The translations under genes were made by a program, and so were the position numbers. The notes below the pieces were generated by a model, which saw only the letters and a list, made by a program, of their open reading frames with translations, did no database searches and was not told where the DNA came from. A stretch of 64,000 bases of DNA from Novosphingobium sp. PC22D (lineage in GTDB: Bacteria > Pseudomonadota > Alphaproteobacteria > Sphingomonadales > Sphingomonadaceae): contig NZ_MWMO01000007.1 of NCBI RefSeq assembly GCF_002556635.1, forward strand, positions 62,001 to 126,000. The letters are read 5' to 3'. Of the stretch, positions 27,178 through 36,540 are shown piece by piece (position 1 is the stretch's first letter; every line of letters begins with the position of its first letter).

Positions 27178-27915
27178 TTACCCCCAGCCATCCGTCAGCG
27201 CGGTCGCGATTTCGATGTCGTTGAGGAAGTCGACTTCGGCCCAGTCCAGCCCTTCGATCGAGACGGTGCCGACCTTGCCGGTGGGCGCGAGGCTGTCGAT
27301 CACCTTCAGGTACCAGTGCTGCACGCCCTCGGGCGTGCGCATCGCCTTGCGCACGGCTTCGCGGAACAGCGCCGCGCCCTCGCCGCGAAAGGCGAGGAAG
27401 CCGATCGATTCGGCGTTGGTTTCCTCGGCGGTGAGCGTCTTGCCGATGTGCGCGAGGCGGCCATCGGGACCGCGGGTGACTTTCATGTCGTCGCTGTCGT
27501 AGGCGTCCTTGACGTCGACCGTCACCGCGATCGGCCAGTCGGAGCCCGCCTGCACCTTGGCGACGATCTGTTCGGAGACGAGCGTGTCGCCGTTGAGGAT
27601 GAGGAAGTCGCCTTCCATCGCCTCGCGCGCGATCCAGCACGAGCCCAGGTTGTCGGCGACCTTGTAGAACGGATTGAACCGGGTGGTGATCGTGACGCGC
27701 GGATCGTCGATGCCGGCGATCACCTCGTCGACCATGTCGGTCATGAAGCCGGTGACGACGTCGATCCGCTTCACCCCGCCGCGTGCCAGCATCTCGACCT
27801 GCCATTCGAGCAGCGACCGGCCCGAGAAGTCGATCAGGCACTTGGGCCGCTCGGCGGTGAGCGGCAGCATGCGCGAGCCCTGCCCGGCGCTGAGAAGAAT
27901 GGCGTGTTCGATCAT
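27178..27915 (-). CDS. Sugar/choline-phosphate nucleotidyltransferase family protein
   Basis: 245 residues of GT-A nucleotidyltransferase fold. N-terminal signature LSAGQGSRMLPLTAERPKCLIDFSGRSLLEWQVEML, then VVTGFMTDMVDEVI, FNPFYKVADNLGSCWIARE and the metal-binding FLILNGDTL. The pattern is closer to LicC-type phosphocholine cytidylyltransferases and related CDP/UDP-activating enzymes than to RmlA. The ATG at 27915 is preferred because the signature starts immediately; 12 extra in-frame residues upstream are not conserved. Divergent from a polysaccharide flippase gene, which suggests a role in surface-polymer decoration. Confidence 0.85.
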   Translation of the reverse strand: MIEHAILLSAGQGSRMLPLTAERPKCLIDFSGRSLLEWQVEMLARGGVKRIDVVTGFMTDMVDEVIAGIDDPRVTITTRFNPFYKVADNLGSCWIAREAMEGDFLILNGDTLVSEQIVAKVQAGSDWPIAVTVDVKDAYDSDDMKVTRGPDGRLAHIGKTLTAEETNAESIGFLAFRGEGAALFREAVRKAMRTPEGVQHWYLKVIDSLAPTGKVGTVSIEGLDWAEVDFLNDIEIATALTDGWG

Positions 27916-28025
27916 CGCGAGTGTCACGTAATTGCAGAAGAGCCGGGGCATCTAGCCTTTGCCGCCGCAAAGGGGAAGGGGACGGCCCGCGCGATCGGCT
28001 TGCAACCCGCCCCGCGCTGGTTCAA

Positions 28026-29402
28026 ATGCGGCCGGATATGGCCGCGGCGAGCGAAAACCACGACAACAACACAAGCGCGATCCGGCGGATTCTCCAGAAC
28101 ACCGCGTGGCTGCTGGGCGGCAAGGGTTTCGGCGCGCTGTGCTCGATCGTCTATCTCGCGATCCTCACCCGCACGCTGGGGCTCAAGGACTTCGGCCACT
28201 TCTCGCTGATCTTCGGCACCGCGCAGACGCTCATCGCGCTCGCCGGGTTTCAGACCTGGCGCGTGGTCGTGCGCTACGGCAGCGAACATGTCCATGCGAA
28301 GGACTGGGACCGGTTCGGGCGGCTCGGCATGCTGTGCGGCCTGCTCGACGCGGCGGGCGCGGTGATGGGCTGCGGGCTCGCGGCGATCCTCATCTACGGC
28401 TTTTCGAGCACTTTCGAACTCAATCCCCGGTATATCGATATCGCCTTCTACTTCGCCTGCGCCTCGCTGTGGGCGCTGGTCTCGGCCCCCACCGGGATCG
28501 TGCGGGCGCTGCATCGCTTCGACAGCGCGGTCTACGTCGAGGCGATCGTACCGGCGGGACGGCTGCTCGCGGCGCTGTGGATCTGGTTTTCGGGCCCGAC
28601 GGTCGGCCGCTTCCTGTTCGCATGGGCGGCGATCGACCTGCTGGAAGCAGTGCTCTACTGGGCCATGGCGCGGCGGCTGTGCCCTCAGGCGATCCGTCTG
28701 CGCAACCTGCGCGACTGGCGCATGGCGCTTCGCGAGAACGAGGGAATCGGGCGATTCTTCCTCGTCACTTATGCCAGCGAATCGCTCGATGCGACGATGC
28801 GCAACGGCCCGCTGCTCGCGGTCGGCGCCTTCATCTCGACGCGCGCGGCGGGTCTCTACCGGCTCGCGGCGCAAGTCACCCAGGCGCTCGGCAAGCTGTC
28901 GACGCTGCTGACGCGGGCGGTCTATGCCGAAGTGGCGCGCGCCCGCGTCGCCTCGCGCTCCGACGAGTTCCGCAAGCTGGCGCTGCAGACCAGCCTGCTT
29001 TCCGGCGCGACCGGGGTGGTGGTGATCGCGATCGCGCTGCTGATCGGCGAGCAGCTCCTCGGCCTGATCGGCGGCGAGGCTTTCGAGGGCGGCGCGAGCA
29101 TCCTCGTGCCGCTCGCCATTGCCGCAAGCTTCGAGCTTGCGAGCGTCGCGTTCGAGCCGGTGCTGCATGCGACCGGGCGCGCGCATCTCTCGCTGTTCGC
29201 GCGGCTTGCCGCGGTCTGCGCCCTGGCCTTCGGGCTCTACCTGTTCGTTCCGCTCGGGCCGAGCGGCGTCGCCTGGGGCGTCGCGCTGGGGGCAGCCACC
29301 GCTTACGTCGTGATGGGCGCGCTCGCATGGATCACCTTGCGCGGCCTCGATCGGGGCACCTTCACGACGATCGGCGACGAGGCCGGCTCGACACCCGCCT
29401 GA
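28026..29402 (+). CDS. Polysaccharide flippase / lipopolysaccharide biosynthesis membrane protein
   Basis: About 458 residues with 12-14 hydrophobic segments, an MVF/Wzx-like layout. Characteristic start: AIRRILQNTAWLLGGKGFGALCSIVYLAILTRTLGLKDFGHFSLI, with the conserved Gly-rich first helix and the G-x-x-x-(F/Y)G pattern; later ALGKLSTLLTRAVYAEVARAR and GLIGGEAFEGGASILVPLAIA are typical. It should flip a lipid-linked saccharide across the inner membrane. No strong ribosome-binding site precedes either ATG at 28026 or 28038. Glycosyltransferases and polymerase are not in this window. Confidence 0.87.
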   Translation: MRPDMAAASENHDNNTSAIRRILQNTAWLLGGKGFGALCSIVYLAILTRTLGLKDFGHFSLIFGTAQTLIALAGFQTWRVVVRYGSEHVHAKDWDRFGRLGMLCGLLDAAGAVMGCGLAAILIYGFSSTFELNPRYIDIAFYFACASLWALVSAPTGIVRALHRFDSAVYVEAIVPAGRLLAALWIWFSGPTVGRFLFAWAAIDLLEAVLYWAMARRLCPQAIRLRNLRDWRMALRENEGIGRFFLVTYASESLDATMRNGPLLAVGAFISTRAAGLYRLAAQVTQALGKLSTLLTRAVYAEVARARVASRSDEFRKLALQTSLLSGATGVVVIAIALLIGEQLLGLIGGEAFEGGASILVPLAIAASFELASVAFEPVLHATGRAHLSLFARLAAVCALAFGLYLFVPLGPSGVAWGVALGAATAYVVMGALAWITLRGLDRGTFTTIGDEAGSTPA

Positions 29403-29422
29403 AGCGCGGCCAAGATGCCGCG

Positions 29423-30640
29423 ATGACGAGTGATATTCTCCACGCCGAGGCCGAGAGCCTCGCGCCGAAGATCTCGGCGCTGCGACGCGCCATCCACGCC
29501 GATCCCGAACTGGGCCTGATGACCCCGCGCACGCGCGACAAGGTTCGCGAAGCGCTGGCGCACCTGCCGCTCGAATGGCGCGAGGGCCCGTCCACCACCG
29601 GCCTCGTCGCGACGCTCGAGGGCGAGGCGGGCGCGGGCGGCTCGGTGCTGCTGCGCGGCGACATGGACGCGCTGCCGATGCCCGAGGAGACCGGGCTCGC
29701 CTTCGCCTCGGCCAATCCCGGGGTGATGCACGCGTGCGGCCACGACGCGCATACCGCCATGCTCGCAGGCGCGGCCGAGATCCTGTGCCGGCGGCGCGCC
29801 TCGCTCGAGGGCGAGGTCCGCTTCATGTTCCAGCCGGGCGAGGAGGGCCACCATGGCGCGCGCTTCATGCTCGAGGACGGTCTGCTCGGCGGCGAGGGGA
29901 CCGGGCTCGCGCTGCCCGACGCGGCCTTCGCGCTGCATGTCATGCCAAATGCGCCGCATGGCCTGATCGGCGGCCGGGCCGGGCCGCTGCTGGCCGCGGC
30001 CGACCAGATCGAGATCACCGTCACCGGTCGCGGCGGCCATGCCTCGATGCCGCACGACACGCGCGATCCGGTGCCGATCGCCTGCGAGATCGTAAGCGCG
30101 ATCCAGACCATGGTCGCGCGCCGCTTCTCGGTGTTCGATCCGGTCGTGGTCACGATTTCGAAAATCGACGGGGGCACCGCGCACAACGTCATCGCCGACG
30201 ACGCGCGGATGCTCGGCACGATGCGCACGCTCTCGGCCGCCAACCGCGCGCGGCTGCGCGAGGAACTGCCGCTGCTCGCGGCCGGGATCGCCGGCGCGCA
30301 CGGGCTGACCGCCGAGGTCACCATCATCGAGGGCTTCCCGGTCACCTTGTGCGACGCGCGCGCGGTCGATTTCGGCGAGAGTGTGGCGCGCGCGATGTTC
30401 GGCGCGGATGCCTTCCGGCGGCTCGCCGATCCGATCATGGGCGCCGAGGATTTCGCCTATGTGCTCGAAAAGGTGCCGGGCGCGATGTTCTTCCTCGGCG
30501 TCAGCCACGAAGGCGAGGATTGGCGGCACTGCTGCGGTATTCACTCGACCCGGATGATGGTCGACGAGACGGTGATGCCGCAAGGCGCGGCCTATCTCGC
30601 CGGCCTCGCCGAGCGGTTCCTCGCCGGCGGCTTCGCCTGA
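29423..30640 (+). CDS. M20-family amidohydrolase (hippurate/IAA-amino-acid hydrolase-like)
   Basis: 405 residues. Di-metal peptidase M20D pattern: LRRAIHADPELGLMTPRT at the start, LRGDMDALPMPEE with the bridging Asp, HACGHDAHTAMLAGAA, QPGEEGHHGARFML (catalytic Glu-Glu), and GRGGHASMPHDTRDPV in the lid domain; GAEDFAYVLEKVPGAMFFLG ends it. Cytosolic enzymes of this group remove N-acyl or N-aroyl groups from amino acids. It starts 20 bp after the flippase but is more naturally read with the following catabolic genes. Confidence 0.92.
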   Translation: MTSDILHAEAESLAPKISALRRAIHADPELGLMTPRTRDKVREALAHLPLEWREGPSTTGLVATLEGEAGAGGSVLLRGDMDALPMPEETGLAFASANPGVMHACGHDAHTAMLAGAAEILCRRRASLEGEVRFMFQPGEEGHHGARFMLEDGLLGGEGTGLALPDAAFALHVMPNAPHGLIGGRAGPLLAAADQIEITVTGRGGHASMPHDTRDPVPIACEIVSAIQTMVARRFSVFDPVVVTISKIDGGTAHNVIADDARMLGTMRTLSAANRARLREELPLLAAGIAGAHGLTAEVTIIEGFPVTLCDARAVDFGESVARAMFGADAFRRLADPIMGAEDFAYVLEKVPGAMFFLGVSHEGEDWRHCCGIHSTRMMVDETVMPQGAAYLAGLAERFLAGGFA

Positions 30641-30737
30641 GCGGTAATTCGCGCGAGGTTGCCGACATGTCGTGCAGCCGCGCTTGCATCGCCGCGCGGT
30701 GCGTGCTGCCGTCTCCCGAAACAGACCGGGAGCAGGC

Positions 30738-31193
30738 ATGGACGGGCTCAAGCGGCTCGAGGCGATCGAGGCGATCCGCAACCTCAAGGCGCGCTATTTC
30801 CGCCTGATCGACACCAAGTGCTGGGTCGAGCTTGCCGGCCTGTTCGCGCGTGACCTCGAAGTGCGCACGCCCGAGGGCGCGGTCTACGTATCGGGCGGCC
30901 AGGCCTACGCCGAGAGCCTGCGGCAGTCGCTCGAGCGCGCGGTCTCGTGCCACCAGGGCCTGACCGGCGAGGTCGAGATTACCGGCGACGCCACGGCACG
31001 CGGCATCTGGGCGATGCAGGACGTCATCGAATGGGCCGAGGCCCATCCGCGGATGGGCTGGAAGTCGATCCTCGGCCGCGGCCACTACCACGAGACCTAT
31101 CGCATCGAAAACGGCGCCTGGCGCATCGCGACGCTGACGCTCACGCGGCTGCGGCTCGACGTGACATGGCCCGACGGAAGGAAGCCGGCATGA
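30738..31193 (+). CDS. NTF2-like (SnoaL-type) protein
   Basis: 151 residues of alpha-beta barrel type. Typical start GLKRLEAIEAIRNLKARYFRLIDTKCWVELAGLFARDLEVRTPEG and the closing GRGHYHETYRIENGAWRIATLTLTRLRLD. The family includes dehydratases, isomerases and ring-hydroxylating small subunits; here no catalytic dyad can be assigned. A purine-rich site (GGGAGCAGG) precedes the ATG at 30738. The next gene starts in its stop codon, so the two proteins are likely used together. Confidence 0.85.
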   Translation: MDGLKRLEAIEAIRNLKARYFRLIDTKCWVELAGLFARDLEVRTPEGAVYVSGGQAYAESLRQSLERAVSCHQGLTGEVEITGDATARGIWAMQDVIEWAEAHPRMGWKSILGRGHYHETYRIENGAWRIATLTLTRLRLDVTWPDGRKPA

Positions 31194-32131
31194 CCGACCT
31201 CGCATTCGCCGACCACTTCGGCGCGGGCCGCGACGACAATCCGTACTGGAACGAGAGCGTGTGGTTCTCGGTCTCGATTCCCGAGCGGCACATCCACGGG
31301 ATGATCCAGTACTATTTCCGCCCGAACATGGGGATGCTCAACGGCGGGCCGTGCCTGTGGGACCGCGACCGGCGCTTCCAGTGGGATTGCCTCCATTACA
31401 ACTGGAGCCATCTCCAGGCGATGCCCCCGGTAGAGGGCAAGTTCGACATGAAGGCGCGCAATTCGCTCTCGTGCCGGATGATCGAGCCGATGACGCGCTA
31501 CAAGATCGATTACGACAAGGACGGCCTCGTGCTCGACCTCGAATGGGAGGCGATCGGTCCGCCGCACGAACTGAAGACGGGCGACGGCGGCCAGCAGGCC
31601 ACGGCCAAGTTCCATATCGAGCAGCCCGGCCGGATGACCGGCACGATCGCGCGCCACGGCGAGGTCTTCGCGGTCGACTGCTATTCGATGCGCGATACCT
31701 CGTATGGCGCGCGCGAGTACGAATCGCTCGCCTGCGGCGGCTACTTCTGGGGCATTGCCGAGGGCCGCAGCTTTCACGCGCTGTGCATGGGCGAGGGCCG
31801 CGAGGCGACCTGTATCGGCGGCTACGTGATGCGGGACGGCAAGATGGCGAGCCTCGTTTCCGGGCGTCGTGACGTGTTCGAGTGGAGCGCGTTCGGCCCC
31901 GCGCGCTTCCGCTTCGAGGGCACCGACGAACTGGGGCGCGCGATCAGCGTGATGGGCAAGATCGATCCCGGCCTCGTCTTCACAGGCTATACCGACCACA
32001 CCGTCCACTGGTCGCTCGCGCAGTGGGACTGGGACGGGGTCGAGCTGTGGGGCGACAACCAGGAGTTCTCGCCCGCCGAGCGGTTTCGCCTGATCGCGCG
32101 CGGCGAGCGCTCGCTGGAGGACGTCGGCTGA
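31190..32131 (+). CDS. Uncharacterised protein, possible AttH/CrtC-like beta fold
   Basis: 313 residues, no signal peptide, rich in aromatic residues. Segments such as NPYWNESVWFSVSIPERHIHGMIQYYFRPNMG, VDCYSMRDTSYGAREY and TDHTVHWSLAQWDWDG recall the large group of lipocalin-like proteins (AttH/CrtC hydratases and the DUF7064/7065 proteins). The motif RDTSYGAR corresponds in position to a conserved RDxSWGxR in those families. I cannot confirm family membership without a profile search. Translationally coupled to the NTF2-like gene before and the P-loop gene after, so the three probably act on the same compound. Confidence 0.65.
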   Translation: MTDLAFADHFGAGRDDNPYWNESVWFSVSIPERHIHGMIQYYFRPNMGMLNGGPCLWDRDRRFQWDCLHYNWSHLQAMPPVEGKFDMKARNSLSCRMIEPMTRYKIDYDKDGLVLDLEWEAIGPPHELKTGDGGQQATAKFHIEQPGRMTGTIARHGEVFAVDCYSMRDTSYGAREYESLACGGYFWGIAEGRSFHALCMGEGREATCIGGYVMRDGKMASLVSGRRDVFEWSAFGPARFRFEGTDELGRAISVMGKIDPGLVFTGYTDHTVHWSLAQWDWDGVELWGDNQEFSPAERFRLIARGERSLEDVG

Positions 32132-32832
32132 TGGCGGCGGGACCGGCCGGGGTGCTGGGGCGGATCGTCGTCGTCAACGGCACCTCGGGATCGGGCAAGT
32201 CGACCGCCTGCGAACTCTTCCAGAAGCGCCAGGAGGACTACTGGCTGCTTTACGGCATCGACCATTTCACCGCGAACACGCTGCCCGCCAAGTACGGGCA
32301 CCACGGCCCGCTCGCCAGCCGGGGCATCATGGCGGTGCCGCGCGATCCCGCCGATCCCGACGGGCCGCTCAAGTGGGTCTTCGCCGAGAATGCGAGGCGC
32401 GCCTTCGCCGCGATGCACGAATGGATGGCCTCGGTCTCGCGGCAGGGGCTCAATGTCGTGTTCGACCACTTGCTGATGATGGACCCGCCGGTACTGCAGG
32501 ACCTAATCTGGCGGACCGAGGGGCTTCCGGTGCTGATGGTCACGCTCAAACCGCCGTTCGACGTGCTCGAACAGCGCGTGGCGGAACGGCGGATGGACAA
32601 GAAGATCCCGGTCGACCTGCTCGGCGAGGACGCGGCGCGCAAGATCGTCGACCGGCTGACCCGGCTGCGGCCGTTCTTCTACGACGAGATCTACCGCAAT
32701 CCGGTGGCCGACCTCACCATCGACACGGCCGAGCATGATCCCGAAGCGGTCTGCGCGATGATCGAGGCGCGGCTCGCGCAAGGGCCGGGGACCGCTTTCG
32801 AAGAGCTGCGGGCGATGCACCCGCGCCCTTGA
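32131..32832 (+). CDS. P-loop kinase-like protein (chloramphenicol phosphotransferase family)
   Basis: 233 residues. Walker A is GTSGSGKST (about residues 17-25), preceded by the strand RIVVVN. The middle contains WLLYGIDHF, VVFDHLLM and VTLKPPFDVLEQRVAERR, the DxD-like and lid features of the chloramphenicol 3-O-phosphotransferase/AAA_33 group. In this setting it may phosphorylate a hydroxylated metabolite; resistance is not implied. The ATG overlaps the preceding stop (TGATG). Confidence 0.8.
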   Translation: MAAGPAGVLGRIVVVNGTSGSGKSTACELFQKRQEDYWLLYGIDHFTANTLPAKYGHHGPLASRGIMAVPRDPADPDGPLKWVFAENARRAFAAMHEWMASVSRQGLNVVFDHLLMMDPPVLQDLIWRTEGLPVLMVTLKPPFDVLEQRVAERRMDKKIPVDLLGEDAARKIVDRLTRLRPFFYDEIYRNPVADLTIDTAEHDPEAVCAMIEARLAQGPGTAFEELRAMHPRP

Positions 32833-32896
32833 TCGCCGCACCGGGCGCAACGCACTGAGCCTTGGACTGGCGGGCAAGAACCGTCATAGGCAAGGC

Positions 32897-35800
32897 ATGG
32901 ATGCACAATCGCGCTGGCAGTTCTGGGTCGATCGCGGCGGCACCTTCACCGATGTCGTCGCGCGCCGACCCGATGGATCGATCGAACGGCTCAAACTGCT
33001 CTCCGAAGACCCCGAACGCTATCGGGACGCGGCGGTCGAGGCGATGCGCCGGCTGACGGGGGCGGACGAGGGCGCGCTGCCGCCGTCCGAGCTGCGGCTC
33101 GGCACCACCGTCGCCACCAACGCCCTGCTCGAACGCAAGGGCGAGCCGGTGCTGCTGGCGATCACCCGCGGGTTCGGCGACGCGCTGCGCATCGGCACGC
33201 AGGAGCGGCCCGACATCTTCGCGCGCGAAATCGTCCTGCCCGAACCGCTGGCGCGCGCGGTCGCCGAGATCAATGAGCGAGTCGGCGCCGACGGCACGGT
33301 CTATCGTCCGCTCGACGAAGAGGCCGCGCGCACCGCACTGCGCAAGCACCACGCGGCGGGGCTGCGCGCCGTCGCGATCGTGCTGATGCACGGCTACCGC
33401 TATCCCGCGCACGAGGCGGCGCTGGCGCGGATCGCGCGCGAGGAAGGCTTCGAGCAGGTTTCGGTGAGCCACGAGGTCGCGCCGCTGATCAAGCTGATCG
33501 CGCGTGGCGACACCAGCGTGATCGACGCCTATCTCTCGCCGGTGCTGCGGCGCTATGTCGCGGGTCTGGAAGCGGGGCTCGGCGAGGCGGTGGAAGCGCT
33601 GTTCATGCAGTCTGGCGGGGGCCTTGCCGCCGGCGCGGCGTTCCACGGCAAGGACGCGATCCTCTCGGGCCCGGCGGGCGGCATCGTCGGCATGGCCGCA
33701 GTGGCGCGAGAGGCGGGCTTCGACCACGTCGTCGGCTTCGACATGGGCGGCACCTCGACCGACGTCTCGCACTACGCGGGCGAATACGAGCGTGACAGCG
33801 AGGCGCGGCTTGCCGGCGTGCGCGTGCGTGCGCCGATGATGCGGATCGAGACCGTCGCCGCGGGCGGCGGCTCGATCTGCGCCTTCGACGGCGCGCGCTT
33901 TCTCGTCGGCCCCGGCTCGGCGGGCGCGGTGCCGGGTCCGGCCTGCTACCGGCGCGGCGGCCCGCTCGCGGTGACCGACTGCAACCTCCTGCTCGGCAAG
34001 CTGCGGCCCGGGCACTTTCCGCACGTCTTCGGGCCCCAGGGCGACGAGCCGCTCTCGCTCGCGGCGGCGCGCGCGCGGATGGACGAGCTGCTCGGCGAGG
34101 TCGAGGCCGCGACCGGCAAGCGCCCGACGCGCGAGGAGGCGGCGGAAGGGTTCCTTTCCATCGCCGTCGCCAACATGGCCAATGCGATCAAGACGGTCTC
34201 GCTGCGGCGCGGCCATGACGTCACGCGCGCGGCGATGGTCTGCTTCGGCGGCGCGGCGGGCCAGCACGCCTGCGCCGTCGCCGATGCGCTGGGGGTGACG
34301 CAGGTCCTGTGTCACCCGCTCGCGAGCGTGCTTTCGGCCTACGGCATGGGGCTCGCCGACCGCTCGGTGCTGCGCGAGGCGAGCCTTGGCCTGCCGCTCG
34401 ACGCGGACGCTTGCGCGGCGATCGACGACGCCGTCGCCGACATCGCCGAAAAGGCGGCCGACGAACTCGCCGCGCAGGGCCTCGCGCGCGCGACGATCCG
34501 CACCCGCCCTCTGCTGGCGCTGCGCCCGGCGGGCAGCGAGAACACCGTCGAAGTGCCGCACGGCGCGTTCGAGGCGATGCGCGAGGCGTTCGACGCGGCC
34601 TGGCGCGCGCGCTTCGGCTTCGGCGCGAGTGGCGCGATCGTCGCCGAAGCGGTGCGCGCCGAAGCGGTGTCGGCGAGCGAACACGCGGGCGGGCGCACGC
34701 TCGTCCTGCCCGAGCGCTCGGCGCCGCCGCTCGAGCAGGTCGCGGTATTTCTGGGAGGGCGCACGCGCGAGGTTCCCCTCCGCCGGCGCGAGGACCTTGC
34801 GGCGGGCTTCGAAGCGGCGGGACCGTTGCTGGTGGTCGACGATGTTTCGACGATCGTCGTCGAGCCGGGCTGGAGCATGCGGGTCGACGCTTTCGGCAAC
34901 ATCGTGCTCACGCGCATCGCGCCGGTCTCGCGCGCGCTGGGCGGCGGCACCGAATGCGATCCGGTGCGGCTCGAGATCATGAGCGCGCTGTTCATGGCCG
35001 TGGCCGAGGAAATGGGCGCGGCGCTCCAGTTCAGCGCCAGCTCGGTCAACATCCGCGAGCGGCTCGACTTCTCCTGCGCGGTGTTCGATCGCGAGGGGCG
35101 GCTTGTCGCCAACGCGCCGCACATGCCGGTGCACCTCGGCTCGATGGGCGAGAGCGTGCGCACGATCCTGGCGAGGCGCGGCGACGCGGGCGACGGAGCC
35201 GCCGACGGGCGCGGCATGCTGCCGGGCGACGTCTACGTGCTCAACGCGCCCTATGACGGCGGCACCCATCTGCCCGACATAACCGTGATCATGCCCGTCT
35301 TCGCCGAAGAGGGCGACGCGGTGCCCGCCTGGTTCGTCGCGGCGCGCGGTCACCATGCCGATGTCGGCGGAATCAGCCCCGGCTCGATGCCGCCGGGCAG
35401 CCGGACCATCGCCGAGGAAGGCGTGCTGCTCGACAACGAACTGCTCGTCGATCGCGGCGAGATGCGCGAGGACGCGATGCGCGCGCTTCTCGCCTCGGGC
35501 GAGTGGCCGGCGCGCAACGTGGACCAGAACATCGCCGACCTGCGCGCGCAAGTCGCGGCCTGCGCGCGCGGCGCGGCCGAGCTGCGCCGCATCGCCGGCG
35601 AGCAGGGCCGCGACGTCGTCGATGCCTACATGGCCTACGCGCAGGACCATGCCGAAAGCGCGGTGCGCGCGCTGATCGACCGGCTTGCCGACGGCCGCTT
35701 CCGCGTGCCGATGGACAACGGCGCGACGATCGCGGTCTCGGTCACGATCGACCGCGATGCGCGCGGCGCGACGATCGACTTCGCCGGCACCAGCGCGCAG

Positions 35801-36517
35801 CTCGGCGACAACTTCAACGCGCCGCTGCCGGTGGTGCGCGCGGCGGTGCTCTATGTCGTGCGCACGCTGCTCGACGACTCGGTGCCGATGAACGAAGGCT
35901 GCCTCGCGCCGCTCACGATCCGCGTGCCCGAAGGCTCGATGCTGCACCCGCGTCCCCCCGCCGCGGTGGTCGCCGGCAATGTCGAGACCAGCCAGGCGAT
36001 CACCGACGCGCTGTTCGGCGCGCTCGGCGCGATGGCGGCGGCGCAGGGCACGATGAACAATTTCACCTTCGGCGATGCCACGCGCCAGTACTACGAGACG
36101 ATCGCGGGCGGCGCGGGCGCGGGGCCCGGGTTCGACGGTGCCGACGTGGTGCAGACGCACATGACCAACAGCCGCCTGACCGATCCCGAAGTGCTCGAGA
36201 GCAAGTTCCCGGTCGTGCTCGAGGAATTCTCGATCCGGCGCGGCTCGGGCGGCGCGGGCGCGCACAAGGGCGGCGATGGGGCCTTGCGGCGGATGCGCTT
36301 TCTCGAGCCGATGACGGCGGGAATCCTCGCCAACCGCCGCGAGACCGCGCCTTTCGGGCTGGCGGGCGGGGGCGACGGCGCCCCCGGCGCGAACCGCGTC
36401 GAACGCGCCGACGGCCGCGTCGAGACCCTGCCCGCGACCGCGTCGGTGGCGATGGCGCCGGGCGATGTCTTCGTGATCGAGACTCCGGGCGGCGGCGGCT
36501 ACGGCGAGCCGGACTAG
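32897..36517 (+). CDS. Fused HyuA-HyuB hydantoinase / 5-oxoprolinase
   Basis: 1206 residues, the length of a complete oxoprolinase-type fusion. Cytosolic ATP-dependent hydrolase of cyclic amides (5-oxoproline or N-alkylhydantoins). The A part has the actin-like fold motifs DRGGTFTDV (residues 12-20), [15 protein letters not shown], and [12 protein letters not shown] near residue 280; the B part begins near residue 690 ([41 protein letters not shown]) and includes [32 protein letters not shown] and the terminal GGGGYG. Two separate genes in many bacteria are fused here without a gap. A related long open frame on the opposite strand is an artefact of GC bias. Confidence 0.93.
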   Translation: MDAQSRWQFWVDRGGTFTDVVARRPDGSIERLKLLSEDPERYRDAAVEAMRRLTGADEGALPPSELRLGTTVATNALLERKGEPVLLAITRGFGDALRIGTQERPDIFAREIVLPEPLARAVAEINERVGADGTVYRPLDEEAARTALRKHHAAGLRAVAIVLMHGYRYPAHEAALARIAREEGFEQVSVSHEVAPLIKLIARGDTSVIDAYLSPVLRRYVAGLEAGLGEAVEALFMQSGGGLAAGAAFHGKDAILSGPAGGIVGMAAVAREAGFDHVVGFDMGGTSTDVSHYAGEYERDSEARLAGVRVRAPMMRIETVAAGGGSICAFDGARFLVGPGSAGAVPGPACYRRGGPLAVTDCNLLLGKLRPGHFPHVFGPQGDEPLSLAAARARMDELLGEVEAATGKRPTREEAAEGFLSIAVANMANAIKTVSLRRGHDVTRAAMVCFGGAAGQHACAVADALGVTQVLCHPLASVLSAYGMGLADRSVLREASLGLPLDADACAAIDDAVADIAEKAADELAAQGLARATIRTRPLLALRPAGSENTVEVPHGAFEAMREAFDAAWRARFGFGASGAIVAEAVRAEAVSASEHAGGRTLVLPERSAPPLEQVAVFLGGRTREVPLRRREDLAAGFEAAGPLLVVDDVSTIVVEPGWSMRVDAFGNIVLTRIAPVSRALGGGTECDPVRLEIMSALFMAVAEEMGAALQFSASSVNIRERLDFSCAVFDREGRLVANAPHMPVHLGSMGESVRTILARRGDAGDGAADGRGMLPGDVYVLNAPYDGGTHLPDITVIMPVFAEEGDAVPAWFVAARGHHADVGGISPGSMPPGSRTIAEEGVLLDNELLVDRGEMREDAMRALLASGEWPARNVDQNIADLRAQVAACARGAAELRRIAGEQGRDVVDAYMAYAQDHAESAVRALIDRLADGRFRVPMDNGATIAVSVTIDRDARGATIDFAGTSAQLGDNFNAPLPVVRAAVLYVVRTLLDDSVPMNEGCLAPLTIRVPEGSMLHPRPPAAVVAGNVETSQAITDALFGALGAMAAAQGTMNNFTFGDATRQYYETIAGGAGAGPGFDGADVVQTHMTNSRLTDPEVLESKFPVVLEEFSIRRGSGGAGAHKGGDGALRRMRFLEPMTAGILANRRETAPFGLAGGGDGAPGANRVERADGRVETLPATASVAMAPGDVFVIETPGGGGYGEPD

Positions 36518-36536
36518 CGCCGGCCCGCCGCGGCGC
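36517..36536. terminator. Hairpin between convergent oxoprolinase and TonB receptor genes
   Basis: GCGCCG at 36517-36522 and CGGCGC at 36531-36536 form a 6-bp stem with an 8-base loop in the 23-bp gap between two convergent genes. A shared terminator is likely by position, but GC-rich chance pairing is possible. Confidence 0.3.
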
Positions 36537-36540
36537 GCGC

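Noticed and set aside
32131..32832. Chloramphenicol resistance gene
   Set aside because: Only general kinase family similarity is visible; the catabolic context does not support antibiotic resistance.
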